This document shows, in pieces, positions 1 through 5,212 of a DNA stretch of 14,861 nt. The translations under genes and the position numbers were made by a program. The notes under the pieces were generated by a model. It saw nothing but the letters and a program-made list of their open reading frames with translations, was not told the DNA's origin and ran no database searches. Source of the stretch: Bacteroidales bacterium (GTDB lineage: Bacteria; Bacteroidota; Bacteroidia; Bacteroidales; UBA932). The stretch lies in assembly GCA_017551425.1 (NCBI GenBank), contig JAFZLQ010000083.1, forward strand, positions 1 to 14,861, in the 5' to 3' direction. Every line of letters starts with the position of its first letter. Position 1 is the first letter of the stretch.

Positions 1-378
1 GAAGGTGCCGTCTTCTTTCATCTTGTCGATGGTGCCCATCTTCTTGATGGCCTTGCGGATGGTGGGGAAGTTGGTAAGCATACCGCCCGCCCAGCGCTCG
101 GTGACTGAAGGCATTCCGACAGCGGCAGCTTTCTCGCTGACGATGTCCTTGGCCTGCTTCTTGGTGGCTACGAAGAGGATCTTGCGGCCGCTCTTGGCCA
201 GAAGCTTCATCTCCTCGGCAGCCTCGTCGAGTTTGACGATGGTCTTGTGCAGGTCGATGATGTGGGTACCCTTCTTCTGGTCGAAGATGTAGGGAGCCAT
301 CTTGGGGTTCCACTTGCGGGCGAGGTGTCCGAAGTGTACGCCTGCATCAAGCAGTTCTTGGAAATTTGTACGTGACAT
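1..378 (-). CDS. rpsB: 30S ribosomal protein S2, N-terminal part (cut by window edge)
   Basis: Structural protein of the small ribosomal subunit; S2 joins late in 30S assembly and helps dock S1 where S1 is present. The 126 visible codons begin MSRTNFQELLDAGVHFGHLARKWNPK, read here only as its recognisable parts: the early GVHFGH motif, then KMAPYIF, GTHIIDLHKT, the basic GRKILFVATKKQA block and ERWAGGMLTNF, all hallmark stretches of bacterial S2. The start ATG is the only sensible one, because upstream sequence diverges into non-coding hairpins. The C-terminal half runs off the left edge. It is third in the order rplM-rpsI-rpsB, as is usual in Bacteroidota, where tsf normally follows. Confidence 0.97.
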   Translation of the reverse strand, partial: MSRTNFQELLDAGVHFGHLARKWNPKMAPYIFDQKKGTHIIDLHKTIVKLDEAAEEMKLLAKSGRKILFVATKKQAKDIVSEKAAAVGMPSVTERWAGGMLTNFPTIRKAIKKMGTIDKMKEDGTF

Positions 379-533
379 TTTAATTTTCTTTCTTGTTTTG
401 TTAACTGTGCCCGTAAGGGCCTCTTTTCTTCAAGGCGGAGTAGCGGATGTACCGGTCTCCGGCCTTTTCCGCAGGGCGGCAACATTCCACGGGAATGTTT
501 AAAACCGCCTCTGTGCCGTAAATCAACAAATAA
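379..533 (-). promoter_or_regulatory. rpsI-rpsB spacer with four short hairpins; possible rpsB leader
   Basis: This 155-base gap holds consecutive perfect hairpins: AACATTCC/GGAATGTT with a 3-base loop (481-499), CCGC/GCGG (469-479), CCGG/CCGG (452-462) and GCCC/GGGC with a tetraloop (409-420). A purine- and A-rich stretch then leads into the rpsB ATG. No TAnnTTTG promoter is visible, so rpsB is probably read through from rplM. The hairpins could be an autoregulatory leader bound by S2, an RNA processing region, or simply another insertion of the hairpin-chain repeats seen at 1700-1861 and 6595-6651. The sequence alone does not decide. Confidence 0.4.
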
Positions 534-923
534 CTAACGTTTGCTGAACTGGAAGCGTCTGCGTGCACCGGGCTGACCGGGTTTCTTGCGCTCGACCTCG
601 CGTGCGTCGCGGGTGAGGAAACCGGCTGCCTTGAGAGATGCGCGATATGCTTCTTTATCCACCTCACAGAGGGCGCGGGAGATTCCGAGACGGACTGCCT
701 CGGCCTGGCCTTTGGTACCGCCGCCGCAGAGAGTGACCTTAACGTCGAACTGACCTGCGGTGTTGGTTACCTGGAAAGGCTGGTTCACGATGTACTGGAG
801 AGTCTCTGCGGGGAAATAGTTCTCGAGAGTACGGTCGTTGATCGTGATGTTGCCTTTACCGGCTGTGAGATAAACGCGAGCTACAGCTGCCTTACGTCTT
901 CCAAGGGCGTGTGTCTGTTCCAT
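534..923 (-). CDS. rpsI: 30S ribosomal protein S9
   Basis: Small-subunit protein whose basic C-terminal tail reaches into the P-site and contacts the anticodon stem of the bound tRNA. The 129-residue product has the family landmarks in order: [19 protein letters not shown] near the N-terminus, LENYFP around residue 36, [23 protein letters not shown] in the middle, and the invariant [14 protein letters not shown] end with its terminal SKR. Length is normal for the family. It lies 9 bases downstream of rplM, so the two are surely co-transcribed, the standard L13-S9 pairing of bacteria. Confidence 0.98.
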   Translation of the reverse strand: MEQTHALGRRKAAVARVYLTAGKGNITINDRTLENYFPAETLQYIVNQPFQVTNTAGQFDVKVTLCGGGTKGQAEAVRLGISRALCEVDKEAYRASLKAAGFLTRDAREVERKKPGQPGARRRFQFSKR

Positions 924-932
924 TTGCTCTGT

Positions 933-1385
933 TTAAATTTCGTTTAACTTGATTTCTTTGGGGTTCTGTGCCTGGTGCGGATGCTCAGGACCTGCGTAAA
1001 CATGCAGGTTGCCGAGGATTGCGCTGCCAAGACGGTTCTTGGGGAGCATACCCTTTACTGCTCTCCTGATGAGTTCGGCCGGCCTCTTCTCGAGGATCTC
1101 CTTGGGCGTCGTGAAACGCTGTCCGCCGGGATAACCGGTGTAGCGGGTATAGACGCGGTCGGTCATCTTCTTGCCGCCGAGGGCCACCTTCTCTGCGTTG
1201 ATTACGATGACATTGTCGCCGCAATCGACGTTGGGGGTGAAGCCGGGCTTGGTCTTGCCACGAAGGACAAGAGCCACGCGGGAGGCGAGACGACCAAGTG
1301 CGAGATCCGTCGCATCAATGACGACCCACTCCTTGTTGACAGTAGCCTTGTTGAGGGAGACTGTCTTGTAGCTTTGTGTGTCCAT
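933..1385 (-). CDS. rplM: 50S ribosomal protein L13
   Basis: Large-subunit protein that acts early in 50S assembly. The 150-residue product carries WVVIDATDLALGRLAS at residues ~20-35, GDNVIVINAEKVALGGKK, the YTRYTGYPGG motif followed by RFTTPKEIL, and AVKGMLPKNRLG, then HVYAGPEHPHQAQNP near the end. This is a typical bacterial L13. It is the first gene of the rplM-rpsI-rpsB unit and has a textbook promoter 60-90 bases upstream of its ATG. Confidence 0.98.
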   Translation of the reverse strand: MDTQSYKTVSLNKATVNKEWVVIDATDLALGRLASRVALVLRGKTKPGFTPNVDCGDNVIVINAEKVALGGKKMTDRVYTRYTGYPGGQRFTTPKEILEKRPAELIRRAVKGMLPKNRLGSAILGNLHVYAGPEHPHQAQNPKEIKLNEI

Positions 1386-1445
1386 TGTCTTGATCTTTAA
1401 TGGTTAATAATATATTGTTGCGATCCCTCTAAAAATTAGGGGACG

Positions 1446-1476
1446 CAAAGGTAGAAAAAAAATCTCAAATAACAAA
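1446..1476 (-). promoter_or_regulatory. Bacteroidota-type promoter of rplM-rpsI-rpsB
   Basis: Read on the minus strand the sequence is TTTG (1476-1473), exactly 19 bases, then TAccTTTG (1453-1446). This is a perfect match to the -33/-7 pattern TTTG-N19-TAnnTTTG known for the primary sigma factor of Bacteroidota. The spacer is T-rich. Transcription would begin around 1440, giving a leader of roughly 55 bases before the rplM ATG. Confidence 0.85.
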
Positions 1477-1484
1477 GGTTATGC

Positions 1485-1514
1485 TTGCTATTTCAAGAAT
1501 TTGCCTTATCTTTG
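1485..1514 (+). promoter_or_regulatory. Divergent promoter reading toward the tRNA gene
   Basis: TTG (1485-1487), 19 bases, then TAtcTTTG (1507-1514) fits the Bacteroidota promoter pattern on the plus strand. It points at the tRNA-Met gene about 60 bases downstream. Its -33 element lies only 8 bases from the -33 element of the rplM promoter, so the two promoters are back to back. Confidence 0.75.
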
Positions 1515-1573
1515 CAGTCCGTTCCTCTGGAAAGCGGAGCCTGCGAGACAGATTCCGTACACCCGGAGATGAC

Positions 1574-1647
1574 GGCGGGGTAGCTCAGCTGGTTAGAGCG
1601 TCGGATTCATAATCCGGAGGTCGTGGGATAATGCCCCACCCCCGCTA
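1574..1647 (+). tRNA. tRNA-Met (anticodon CAT) with an aberrant T-loop; possibly a damaged copy
   Basis: Acceptor GGCGGGG (1574-1580) pairs with CCCCGCT (1640-1646), with a G-T first pair, and A1647 is the discriminator. The D-stem is GCTC/GAGC (1583-1586, 1596-1599). The anticodon stem TCGGA/TCCGG encloses TTCATAA with CAT at 1608-1610. The T-stem GTGGG/CCCAC (1623-1627, 1635-1639) is intact, but its loop (1628-1634) reads ATAATGC instead of the near-universal TTCRANY. It therefore lacks T54, T55, C56 and the usual A58, which dock on the D-loop. CCA is not encoded. The G1-T72 end, without the C1-A72 mismatch, suggests an elongator rather than the initiator. A good promoter lies upstream. The 3' half doubles as one arm of a long palindrome, suggesting conversion by a repeat; an assembly fault is also possible. 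Confidence 0.7.
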
Positions 1648-1713
1648 CGCTTCCGAGGCGCCTGCATTTTTTGCAGGCGCCTCTTCGCTTTGCGGGGGCG
1701 GGGCATTCTGCCC
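1625..1713. repeat. Long imperfect palindrome fused to the tRNA 3' half
   Basis: Two 42-base arms (1625-1666 and 1672-1713) are near reverse complements. The inner 12 pairs, GAGGCGCCTGCA/TGCAGGCGCCTC, are perfect around a five-T loop. Outward they keep CCCCCGC and AATGCCCC blocks, with a few mismatches and offsetting one-base gaps. The left arm contains the tRNA T-arm and the 3' strand of its acceptor stem, so the tRNA's odd ATAATGC loop matches the AGAATGC of the repeat. The inner hairpin might also serve to end the tRNA transcript. Confidence 0.8.
1676..1703. repeat. 28-base direct repeat, copy 1
   Basis: A 28-base string beginning GGCGCCTCTTCGC and ending GGGGGCGGGG is repeated without mismatch at 1913-1940. 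Together the two copies bracket the hairpin chain at 1700-1861. Confidence 0.85.
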
Positions 1714-1861
1714 CTACATCCCCCTCGCCGCTATCGCGGCGGTCCCCCAGGGGACACTGCCGCTACGCTTCGCTCCGCGGGTGCCTCCGCTACTCGATTT
1801 CTTCGAAATCTCGCTGCCGCTCCGGCACGGCGCCCGACGGCGCCCCGGTCGCTACGCGACC
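1700..1861. repeat. Chain of at least seven short hairpins
   Basis: Perfect small stem-loops follow one another with short gaps: GGGGCA/TGCCCC (1700-1714), CGCCGC/GCGGCG (1726-1741), GTCCC/GGGAC (1742-1755), GATTTC/GAAATC (1796-1810), TGCCG/CGGCA (1815-1827), GGCGCC/GGCGCC (1829-1844) and GGTCGC/GCGACC (1847-1861). Stems are 5-6 bp and loops 3-4 bases; each stem has a different sequence. Open frames here have no recognisable protein character. Function unknown: possibly mosaic interspersed palindromes, or a structured RNA. Confidence 0.65.
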
Positions 1862-1912
1862 TCGTAAGTCTCTTCGAACGAGCCGTAGTGCTGAATCCTT
1901 GGCGCATCCGCC

Positions 1913-1940
1913 GGCGCCTCTTCGCTTTGCGGGGGCGGGG
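1913..1940. repeat. 28-base direct repeat, copy 2
   Basis: Exact second copy of the string at 1676-1703. Downstream it diverges (TGTTGTC instead of CATTCTGCCCC), so the hairpin that follows copy 1 is not kept here. Confidence 0.85.
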
Positions 1941-1977
1941 TGTTGTCATCGAAGAAGGTCACAGAGGTGGGCGGCGC

Positions 1978-2144
1978 GGCGCAAAGTTAACTCGTTGATA
2001 TTCAGGTGATTGAATGATTCAGGGGCCCATTTTTATAGGGCCCCTGAATCATGTTAATGTCTTATTATCAAATAGTTAGCTTTGAGCGCATATAATGCGA
2101 GGAGGAATATCCGCGGCATGCGGGAAAGCAGTGGAAGGGTGCAG
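1978..2144. repeat. Dispersed ~167 bp repeat, copy R1
   Basis: Aligned by eye to R2 (4089-4254) in the same orientation, this copy shows about 28 differences, roughly 83% identity, with a single one-base gap. Shared blocks include GGCGCAAAG, AACTCGTTGA, the long hairpin at 2014-2052, CTTATTATCAA, GAGGAGGA and TATCCGCGGCATGC. No protein-coding character was found. R1 ends 7 bases before the stop codon of the secreted-protein gene, and R2 lies just upstream of the esterase promoter. Confidence 0.85.
2014..2052. other. 15-bp perfect hairpin inside R1
   Basis: Arms 2014-2028 and 2038-2052 (ATGATTCAGGGGCCC and its complement) flank a 9-base A/T loop. No U-run follows on either strand, so it is not a standard intrinsic terminator, although it may still stop or stabilise transcripts from the gene at 2152. 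The matching hairpin in R2 keeps full pairing despite a base change. Confidence 0.8.
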
Positions 2145-2151
2145 GACCTAT

Positions 2152-3147
2152 TTAGAAGCTGACCGTCAGGCTAAGCCCGGCGGTAGGCTGGAGAGTGCCG
2201 CCGGCGGTGGGGGCGAAGGCCAGCTGCGGCGAGAGATTCATGTCGAACGATGCGTAGTTGCGGGCCTGGGAGTCGTGATAATACATATCCTTGACCTTTG
2301 CAATATCGACGGCGTCGAAGATGTTCCAGATGTTGAATGCGGTCTGTGCGGCCAGGGTAAGGACGCAGGCTCCCAGGGTGGCGCCGAACATGACGTTGGC
2401 CCTGTCGAGCCTGACGTGCGGATCGTCGTAATAGTAGTACCTGGAGCCATATGCGTTCTTGTACGCCTGGGTACTCTCTTCCGCAGCGTAAAAGAGCGTG
2501 CAGACTTCCACGAACCCGAGCACCCCGAACCCGACGTTGGCTGCAACGATTCCGAGGCCGCGCCCCCATTCTCCGTCTATGCACTGGCCGAGGCCGGGGA
2601 GGAAGAACGATGCGAGGCCGGAGAGTGCGGGGATGTACGGGTCTCCCGGGATCTCTACGTAGTCGCGGGTGTCGTAGCAGTCGGCGATGTCCCGGTAGCG
2701 GACTGAGGTAACGGGAGTGCGCTGGGGCTCATATTCCCACCATGGCTCGTCGTTGCCCTGAGGCTCCAGGGGCTGGGGGGCCCGCCCTGCAGCCTCCGCG
2801 GCATTCTCTTCCGGGGCGGCGGCACGATTCTCCGGAACGGCCACACTGTCCGCCGGCACGGTGAGGGCCGCGGCATTCTCCACGGCCTCCGCAGGAGCCT
2901 CGCCCTTAAGGTCGTTGTAGGTTTCTACCAGGCCGCTCCCATACTTGATGGTATGGATATCCGAGATAAATATGACGTAAACCGGGCCGCCCGGATTGTC
3001 GGTACGGTTGTACTTGACGGTTCCGGGATTAACCTCCACAACCTTGGCGCTGATCTGTGTGCCATCAACTTTGGTGATGATGTCCTGGGCGTTTGCGGCA
3101 ATCGTCGCCGCAGCGGCAAGGAGAATAATAAGCAGAATCCTTTTCAT
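2152..3147 (-). CDS. Secreted or envelope protein of unknown function
   Basis: The 331-residue product starts with a clear signal peptide: MKR, a hydrophobic core of L/I/A and an A-N-A-Q cleavage site near residue 21. A compact N-terminal domain (~22-80) carries DIITKVDGTQISAKVVEV and YVIFISDIHTIKYGSG, a style common in Bacteroidota periplasmic proteins. A low-complexity Ala/Glu/Pro linker (~85-150) follows. The C-terminal half has hydrophobic, Gly-rich segments (ASFFLPGLGQ; GIVAANVGFGVLGFVEV; MFGATLGACVLTLAA), a Tyr-rich turn (YYYYDD), and ends LSLTVSF with the terminal Phe often seen in outer-membrane strands. I chose the ATG at 3147 because it starts the signal peptide directly after a promoter. 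I do not recognise a specific function; an envelope role is inferred. Confidence 0.8.
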   Translation of the reverse strand: MKRILLIILLAAAATIAANAQDIITKVDGTQISAKVVEVNPGTVKYNRTDNPGGPVYVIFISDIHTIKYGSGLVETYNDLKGEAPAEAVENAAALTVPADSVAVPENRAAAPEENAAEAAGRAPQPLEPQGNDEPWWEYEPQRTPVTSVRYRDIADCYDTRDYVEIPGDPYIPALSGLASFFLPGLGQCIDGEWGRGLGIVAANVGFGVLGFVEVCTLFYAAEESTQAYKNAYGSRYYYYDDPHVRLDRANVMFGATLGACVLTLAAQTAFNIWNIFDAVDIAKVKDMYYHDSQARNYASFDMNLSPQLAFAPTAGGTLQPTAGLSLTVSF

Positions 3148-3155
3148 AACGAAAG

Positions 3156-3186
3156 CAAAGATACGAATCAAATCTGGTTTTGTAAA
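3156..3186 (-). promoter_or_regulatory. Promoter of the secreted-protein gene, with almost no leader
   Basis: On the minus strand TTTA (3186-3183), 19 bases, TAtcTTTG (3163-3156) fits the Bacteroidota pattern. The -7 box ends only 8 bases before the ATG at 3147, so the transcript would be leaderless or nearly so. Confidence 0.7.
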
Positions 3187-3195
3187 CTGCAGACG

Positions 3196-3663
3196 TCATT
3201 TTAGTACTTCCCAGCCGAAGCGGGCAGCCAGCAGATTGAAGACCTCCTTGTCCGATATGGGAATCGCGATGTTCAGTCTGATTCGGCTCCCGAGCTCAGC
3301 CCCGGAATCAGCGAGAGCGGTTACGCTCATCTCATGGGTTGGCATATATCCGGTTACGAGCCGGGATGTGTTCAGGCGCGCCTTCTGAAGGTCTATGTTG
3401 TATTTCTCCTGCAGGCGCAACCAGAATGTCGCCGGGATATTCACGAATCCGGATTCCAGTTTGGCCGCCACCGCCGGTGTCACATTCCTTACTCCATGAA
3501 TGATTGCGCTAAGCTGTGATGCCTGCATCCCTATTCCTCGGGCAAAATCTTTCTGGCTGATTCCCCTCTCTTTTATCTCGTCCCCTATCAGGCCTCCGGG
3601 ATGTACCGGAAGCGCCGATGTTAACTCGGAAGCATCATAGTATTTCTCATTTCTTGTTTCCAT
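3196..3663 (-). CDS. HigA-type antitoxin, XRE helix-turn-helix
   Basis: Antitoxin and likely autorepressor of the adjacent toxin gene. The product is 155 residues, longer than the ~100 of the minimal family. It shows the HigA signature VHPGGLIGDEIKERGISQKDFA at ~20-41, then the recognition region MQASQLSAIIHGVRNVTPAVAAKLE and the IPATFWLRLQEKYNIDLQKA segment that closes the HTH domain near residue 95. The last ~60 residues are an extension I cannot assign. I chose the ATG at 3663, which places METRNEKY in front of the motif as in relatives; 3675 (ATG) and 3678 (TTG) are possible. It overlaps the toxin gene by 17 bases, so translation is probably coupled. The toxin-before-antitoxin order is typical of hig loci. 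Confidence 0.85.
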   Translation of the reverse strand: METRNEKYYDASELTSALPVHPGGLIGDEIKERGISQKDFARGIGMQASQLSAIIHGVRNVTPAVAAKLESGFVNIPATFWLRLQEKYNIDLQKARLNTSRLVTGYMPTHEMSVTALADSGAELGSRIRLNIAIPISDKEVFNLLAARFGWEVLK

Positions 3664-3967
3664 AATGCGTATCATCAATTGTTATCAATTCCACTTTTAA
3701 ACCTTTATCAGACTCCGTAAACAATAGTCTGTGAACATAACTATTGGACAGTCTTACAGATGAATAACCATAATACTGATACTTAAGCTGCTCATAGTGC
3801 AAGGCACTAATGTTACGCAATTCGTTGGTATTGTCAACTAACGCCAACACATTGACAACTCGAACGAAACCACTATACAATACCGGGTTGCGTGAAACAT
3901 CCTTATACTGTTTGCTCTTGCCAGTACAATAAAGATCCCATAATTCAGCACTCATCTGTATCTTCAT
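3647..3967 (-). CDS. HigB-like toxin, RelE/ParE superfamily
   Basis: Probable ribosome-dependent mRNA interferase, inferred from family resemblance and from its partner gene. The 106-residue protein has the HigB-like beginning LYCTGKSKQYKDV, a helical middle with VVNVLALVDNTNELRNI, and the C-terminal strand pattern YSSVRLSNSYVHRLLFTESDKGLKVELITIDDTHYG, which matches the RelE/ParE core (SVRxxxxYRLxF...VExxxxxxHY). The final His is retained. The gene is visibly more AT-rich than its surroundings, suggesting recent transfer. It precedes and overlaps the antitoxin, and its own promoter lies 20-30 bases upstream. Confidence 0.8.
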   Translation of the reverse strand: MKIQMSAELWDLYCTGKSKQYKDVSRNPVLYSGFVRVVNVLALVDNTNELRNISALHYEQLKYQYYGYSSVRLSNSYVHRLLFTESDKGLKVELITIDDTHYGNKK

Positions 3968-3988
3968 ACCTCACGCTTTTTCTTTATG

Positions 3989-4050
3989 CAAAGGTACGGA
4001 TTATTATCGGATTATCATAATCATATGTATAATTTGCAAGTGAACTTGCA
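3989..4050 (-). promoter_or_regulatory. higBA-type promoter with candidate operator palindromes
   Basis: TAccTTTG on the minus strand (3996-3989) is a perfect -7 box about 20 bases before the toxin ATG; no clear -33 TTTG is seen at the 19-base spacing. Two inverted repeats lie upstream: ATTAT/ATAAT around one base (4011-4021), where the -33 element would be, and TGCAAGT/ACTTGCA (4035-4050). Either could be the site where the HTH antitoxin represses its own operon. The -7 box is strong; the operator role is inferred. Confidence 0.55.
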
Positions 4051-4055
4051 GACAC

Positions 4056-4088
4056 AAAAAACAGCACCTCCCTGCACTCCTAGGGAGG
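4056..4088 (-). terminator. Possible intrinsic terminator insulating the toxin-antitoxin pair
   Basis: On the minus strand CCTCCCT/AGGGAGG (4088-4082 and 4073-4067, 8-base loop) is followed five bases later by six T residues. It would stop transcription arriving from R2 before the higBA promoter. The gap between stem and T-run weakens the call. Confidence 0.4.
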
Positions 4089-4254
4089 GGCGCAAAGGCA
4101 ACTCGTTGACATTCAGGCGTTTGAATGATTCAGGGACCCTTGTTTAGAGGGTCCCTGAATCATATTAATGCCTTATTATCAAGCAGTTGGCTCTGCACAC
4201 ATATACTGGAGGAGGATTATCCGCGGCATGCAGGATAGTTGTGGACGGGCGCAG
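4089..4254. repeat. Dispersed ~166 bp repeat, copy R2
   Basis: Direct-orientation partner of R1 (1978-2144), about 83% identical by hand alignment. The copies start at the same GGCGCAAAG and are similar to GGGnGCAG. They enclose the secreted-protein gene and the toxin-antitoxin pair. No terminal inverted repeats or transposase remnant are visible. Confidence 0.85.
4125..4163. other. 15-bp perfect hairpin inside R2
   Basis: Arms 4125-4139 and 4149-4163 (ATGATTCAGGGACCC and complement) with a 9-base loop. Compared with R1, one G-C pair has become A-T through changes in both arms, while the loop drifts freely; the stem is what has been kept. Confidence 0.8.
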
Positions 4255-4277
4255 TGCGCTGGATGCGAGAACCCCCT

Positions 4278-4308
4278 TTTGCCATTCCCGCAGTTTTTTG
4301 TACCTTTA
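4278..4308 (+). promoter_or_regulatory. Promoter of the esterase-transporter operon
   Basis: TTTG (4278-4281), exactly 19 bases, then TAccTTTa (4301-4308) matches the Bacteroidota promoter with one deviation in the last base. It lies 22 bases upstream of the esterase ATG and just outside R2. Confidence 0.75.
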
Positions 4309-4330
4309 CGCCTCAAATGATCATCTGGGT

Positions 4331-5209
4331 ATGAAAAGGTTATTTTCTGCAGCGCTCGTGATGCTGGCCATGGCGGCGGCAGCCGCGGCCACGGCGCAGG
4401 CACAGCCTCTCAGGCAAAGCGAGATAAGCACGCACAGCGTGCAGAGCGCCATTCTGGGCGAGAATGTCGAGTACAACCTCTATCTGCCGCAGGGCTATGA
4501 CGCCGCGGCTCCTGAACGATATCCCGTAATCTACCTGCTGCACGGCCTGTACGGCTCGCACCTCGACTGGGCTACCGCCGGGCACATGAAGGACGTGGTG
4601 GACGAACTGATCGCTTCCGGCGAGTGCCGTCCCGTGGTCATAGTAATGCCCGACGCCGGCGACCCGGACATCCACAACAACTGGAACGGATACTTCAACA
4701 TGCCCGGACACAACTACGAAGACTTTTTCTTCCAGGAGTTCCTTCCCGCCGTCGAGAGCAGCTGGAAGATCCAGGGAGACAAGCAGCACCGCGCCATCAT
4801 GGGCCTCTCCATGGGCGGCGGAGGCTCTACCGTCTATGCCCAGCGCCACACGGACCTGTTCTCCAGCTGCTACAGCATGAGCGGCTGGCTGGACAATCCC
4901 GAGCCCGACCCCGGCATGCCCAGGGACAAGTTCTACCTCGTGAGCAAGGCGGTCCACGACCATTCGGCAGTGGATTTCGTAAAGAATGCCGATGACGCCA
5001 CTCTGGACAGGCTCCGCACGGTCAAATGGTTCTTCGACTGCGGCGACGACGACTTCATCCTGGACATGACGCTCAGCATGTACCAGGCGATGAGGCAGAA
5101 AGGCGTCCCCGCAGAACTCCGGGTACGCGACGGCTGGCACGGCTGGGAGTACTGGCACCTGGCCCTCCGCCTCTCCCTCCCCTTCGCATCACGCAACTTC
5201 AAACTATAA
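4331..5209 (+). CDS. Secreted alpha/beta-hydrolase esterase (esterase D / feruloyl-esterase-like)
   Basis: A 292-residue serine esterase of the PF00756-type family, whose members hydrolyse short acyl or carbohydrate esters; the substrate here is unknown. An N-terminal signal peptide (Ala-rich core, A-Q-A cleavage near 24) sends it to the periplasm or beyond. Oxyanion-side HGLYGSHLDW lies at ~71-80. The nucleophile is Ser160 in GLSMGG (158-163). Candidate acid and base are the Asp cluster in CGDDDF (~238-242) and His270 in the DGWHGWEYW motif, which is diagnostic of this family. I chose the ATG at 4331, next to the promoter and at the signal peptide, over upstream in-frame ATGs that run into the repeat. 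The next gene starts 3 bases after its stop, so it is the first gene of an operon. Confidence 0.88.
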   Translation: MKRLFSAALVMLAMAAAAAATAQAQPLRQSEISTHSVQSAILGENVEYNLYLPQGYDAAAPERYPVIYLLHGLYGSHLDWATAGHMKDVVDELIASGECRPVVIVMPDAGDPDIHNNWNGYFNMPGHNYEDFFFQEFLPAVESSWKIQGDKQHRAIMGLSMGGGGSTVYAQRHTDLFSSCYSMSGWLDNPEPDPGMPRDKFYLVSKAVHDHSAVDFVKNADDATLDRLRTVKWFFDCGDDDFILDMTLSMYQAMRQKGVPAELRVRDGWHGWEYWHLALRLSLPFASRNFKL

Positions 5210-5212
5210 AAC

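Noticed and set aside
1625..1861. A retron or diversity-generating element
   Set aside because: No reverse transcriptase gene or variable/template repeat pair is present in the window.
1631..2009. Open frames of 70-110 codons in the hairpin-chain region
   Set aside because: They overlap in several frames on both strands, are Arg/Ala/Pro-rich and follow the palindromes; no protein signal.
2014..2052. A standard intrinsic terminator
   Set aside because: The stem is strong, but neither side is followed by a U-run; the same holds for the R2 copy.
2095..2706. A 203-codon plus-strand open frame beginning in R1
   Set aside because: It lies opposite the secreted-protein gene, which has a signal peptide and a promoter; the frame has no recognisable domains.
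1978..4254. An integron cassette with attC sites
   Set aside because: The repeats are in direct orientation with a strong hairpin, but the attC core motifs (GTTRRRY and RYYYAAC) are not found and no integrase is in the window.
4187..4330. An N-terminal extension of the esterase
   Set aside because: It would be encoded by the R2 repeat and the promoter; the signal peptide begins at 4331.
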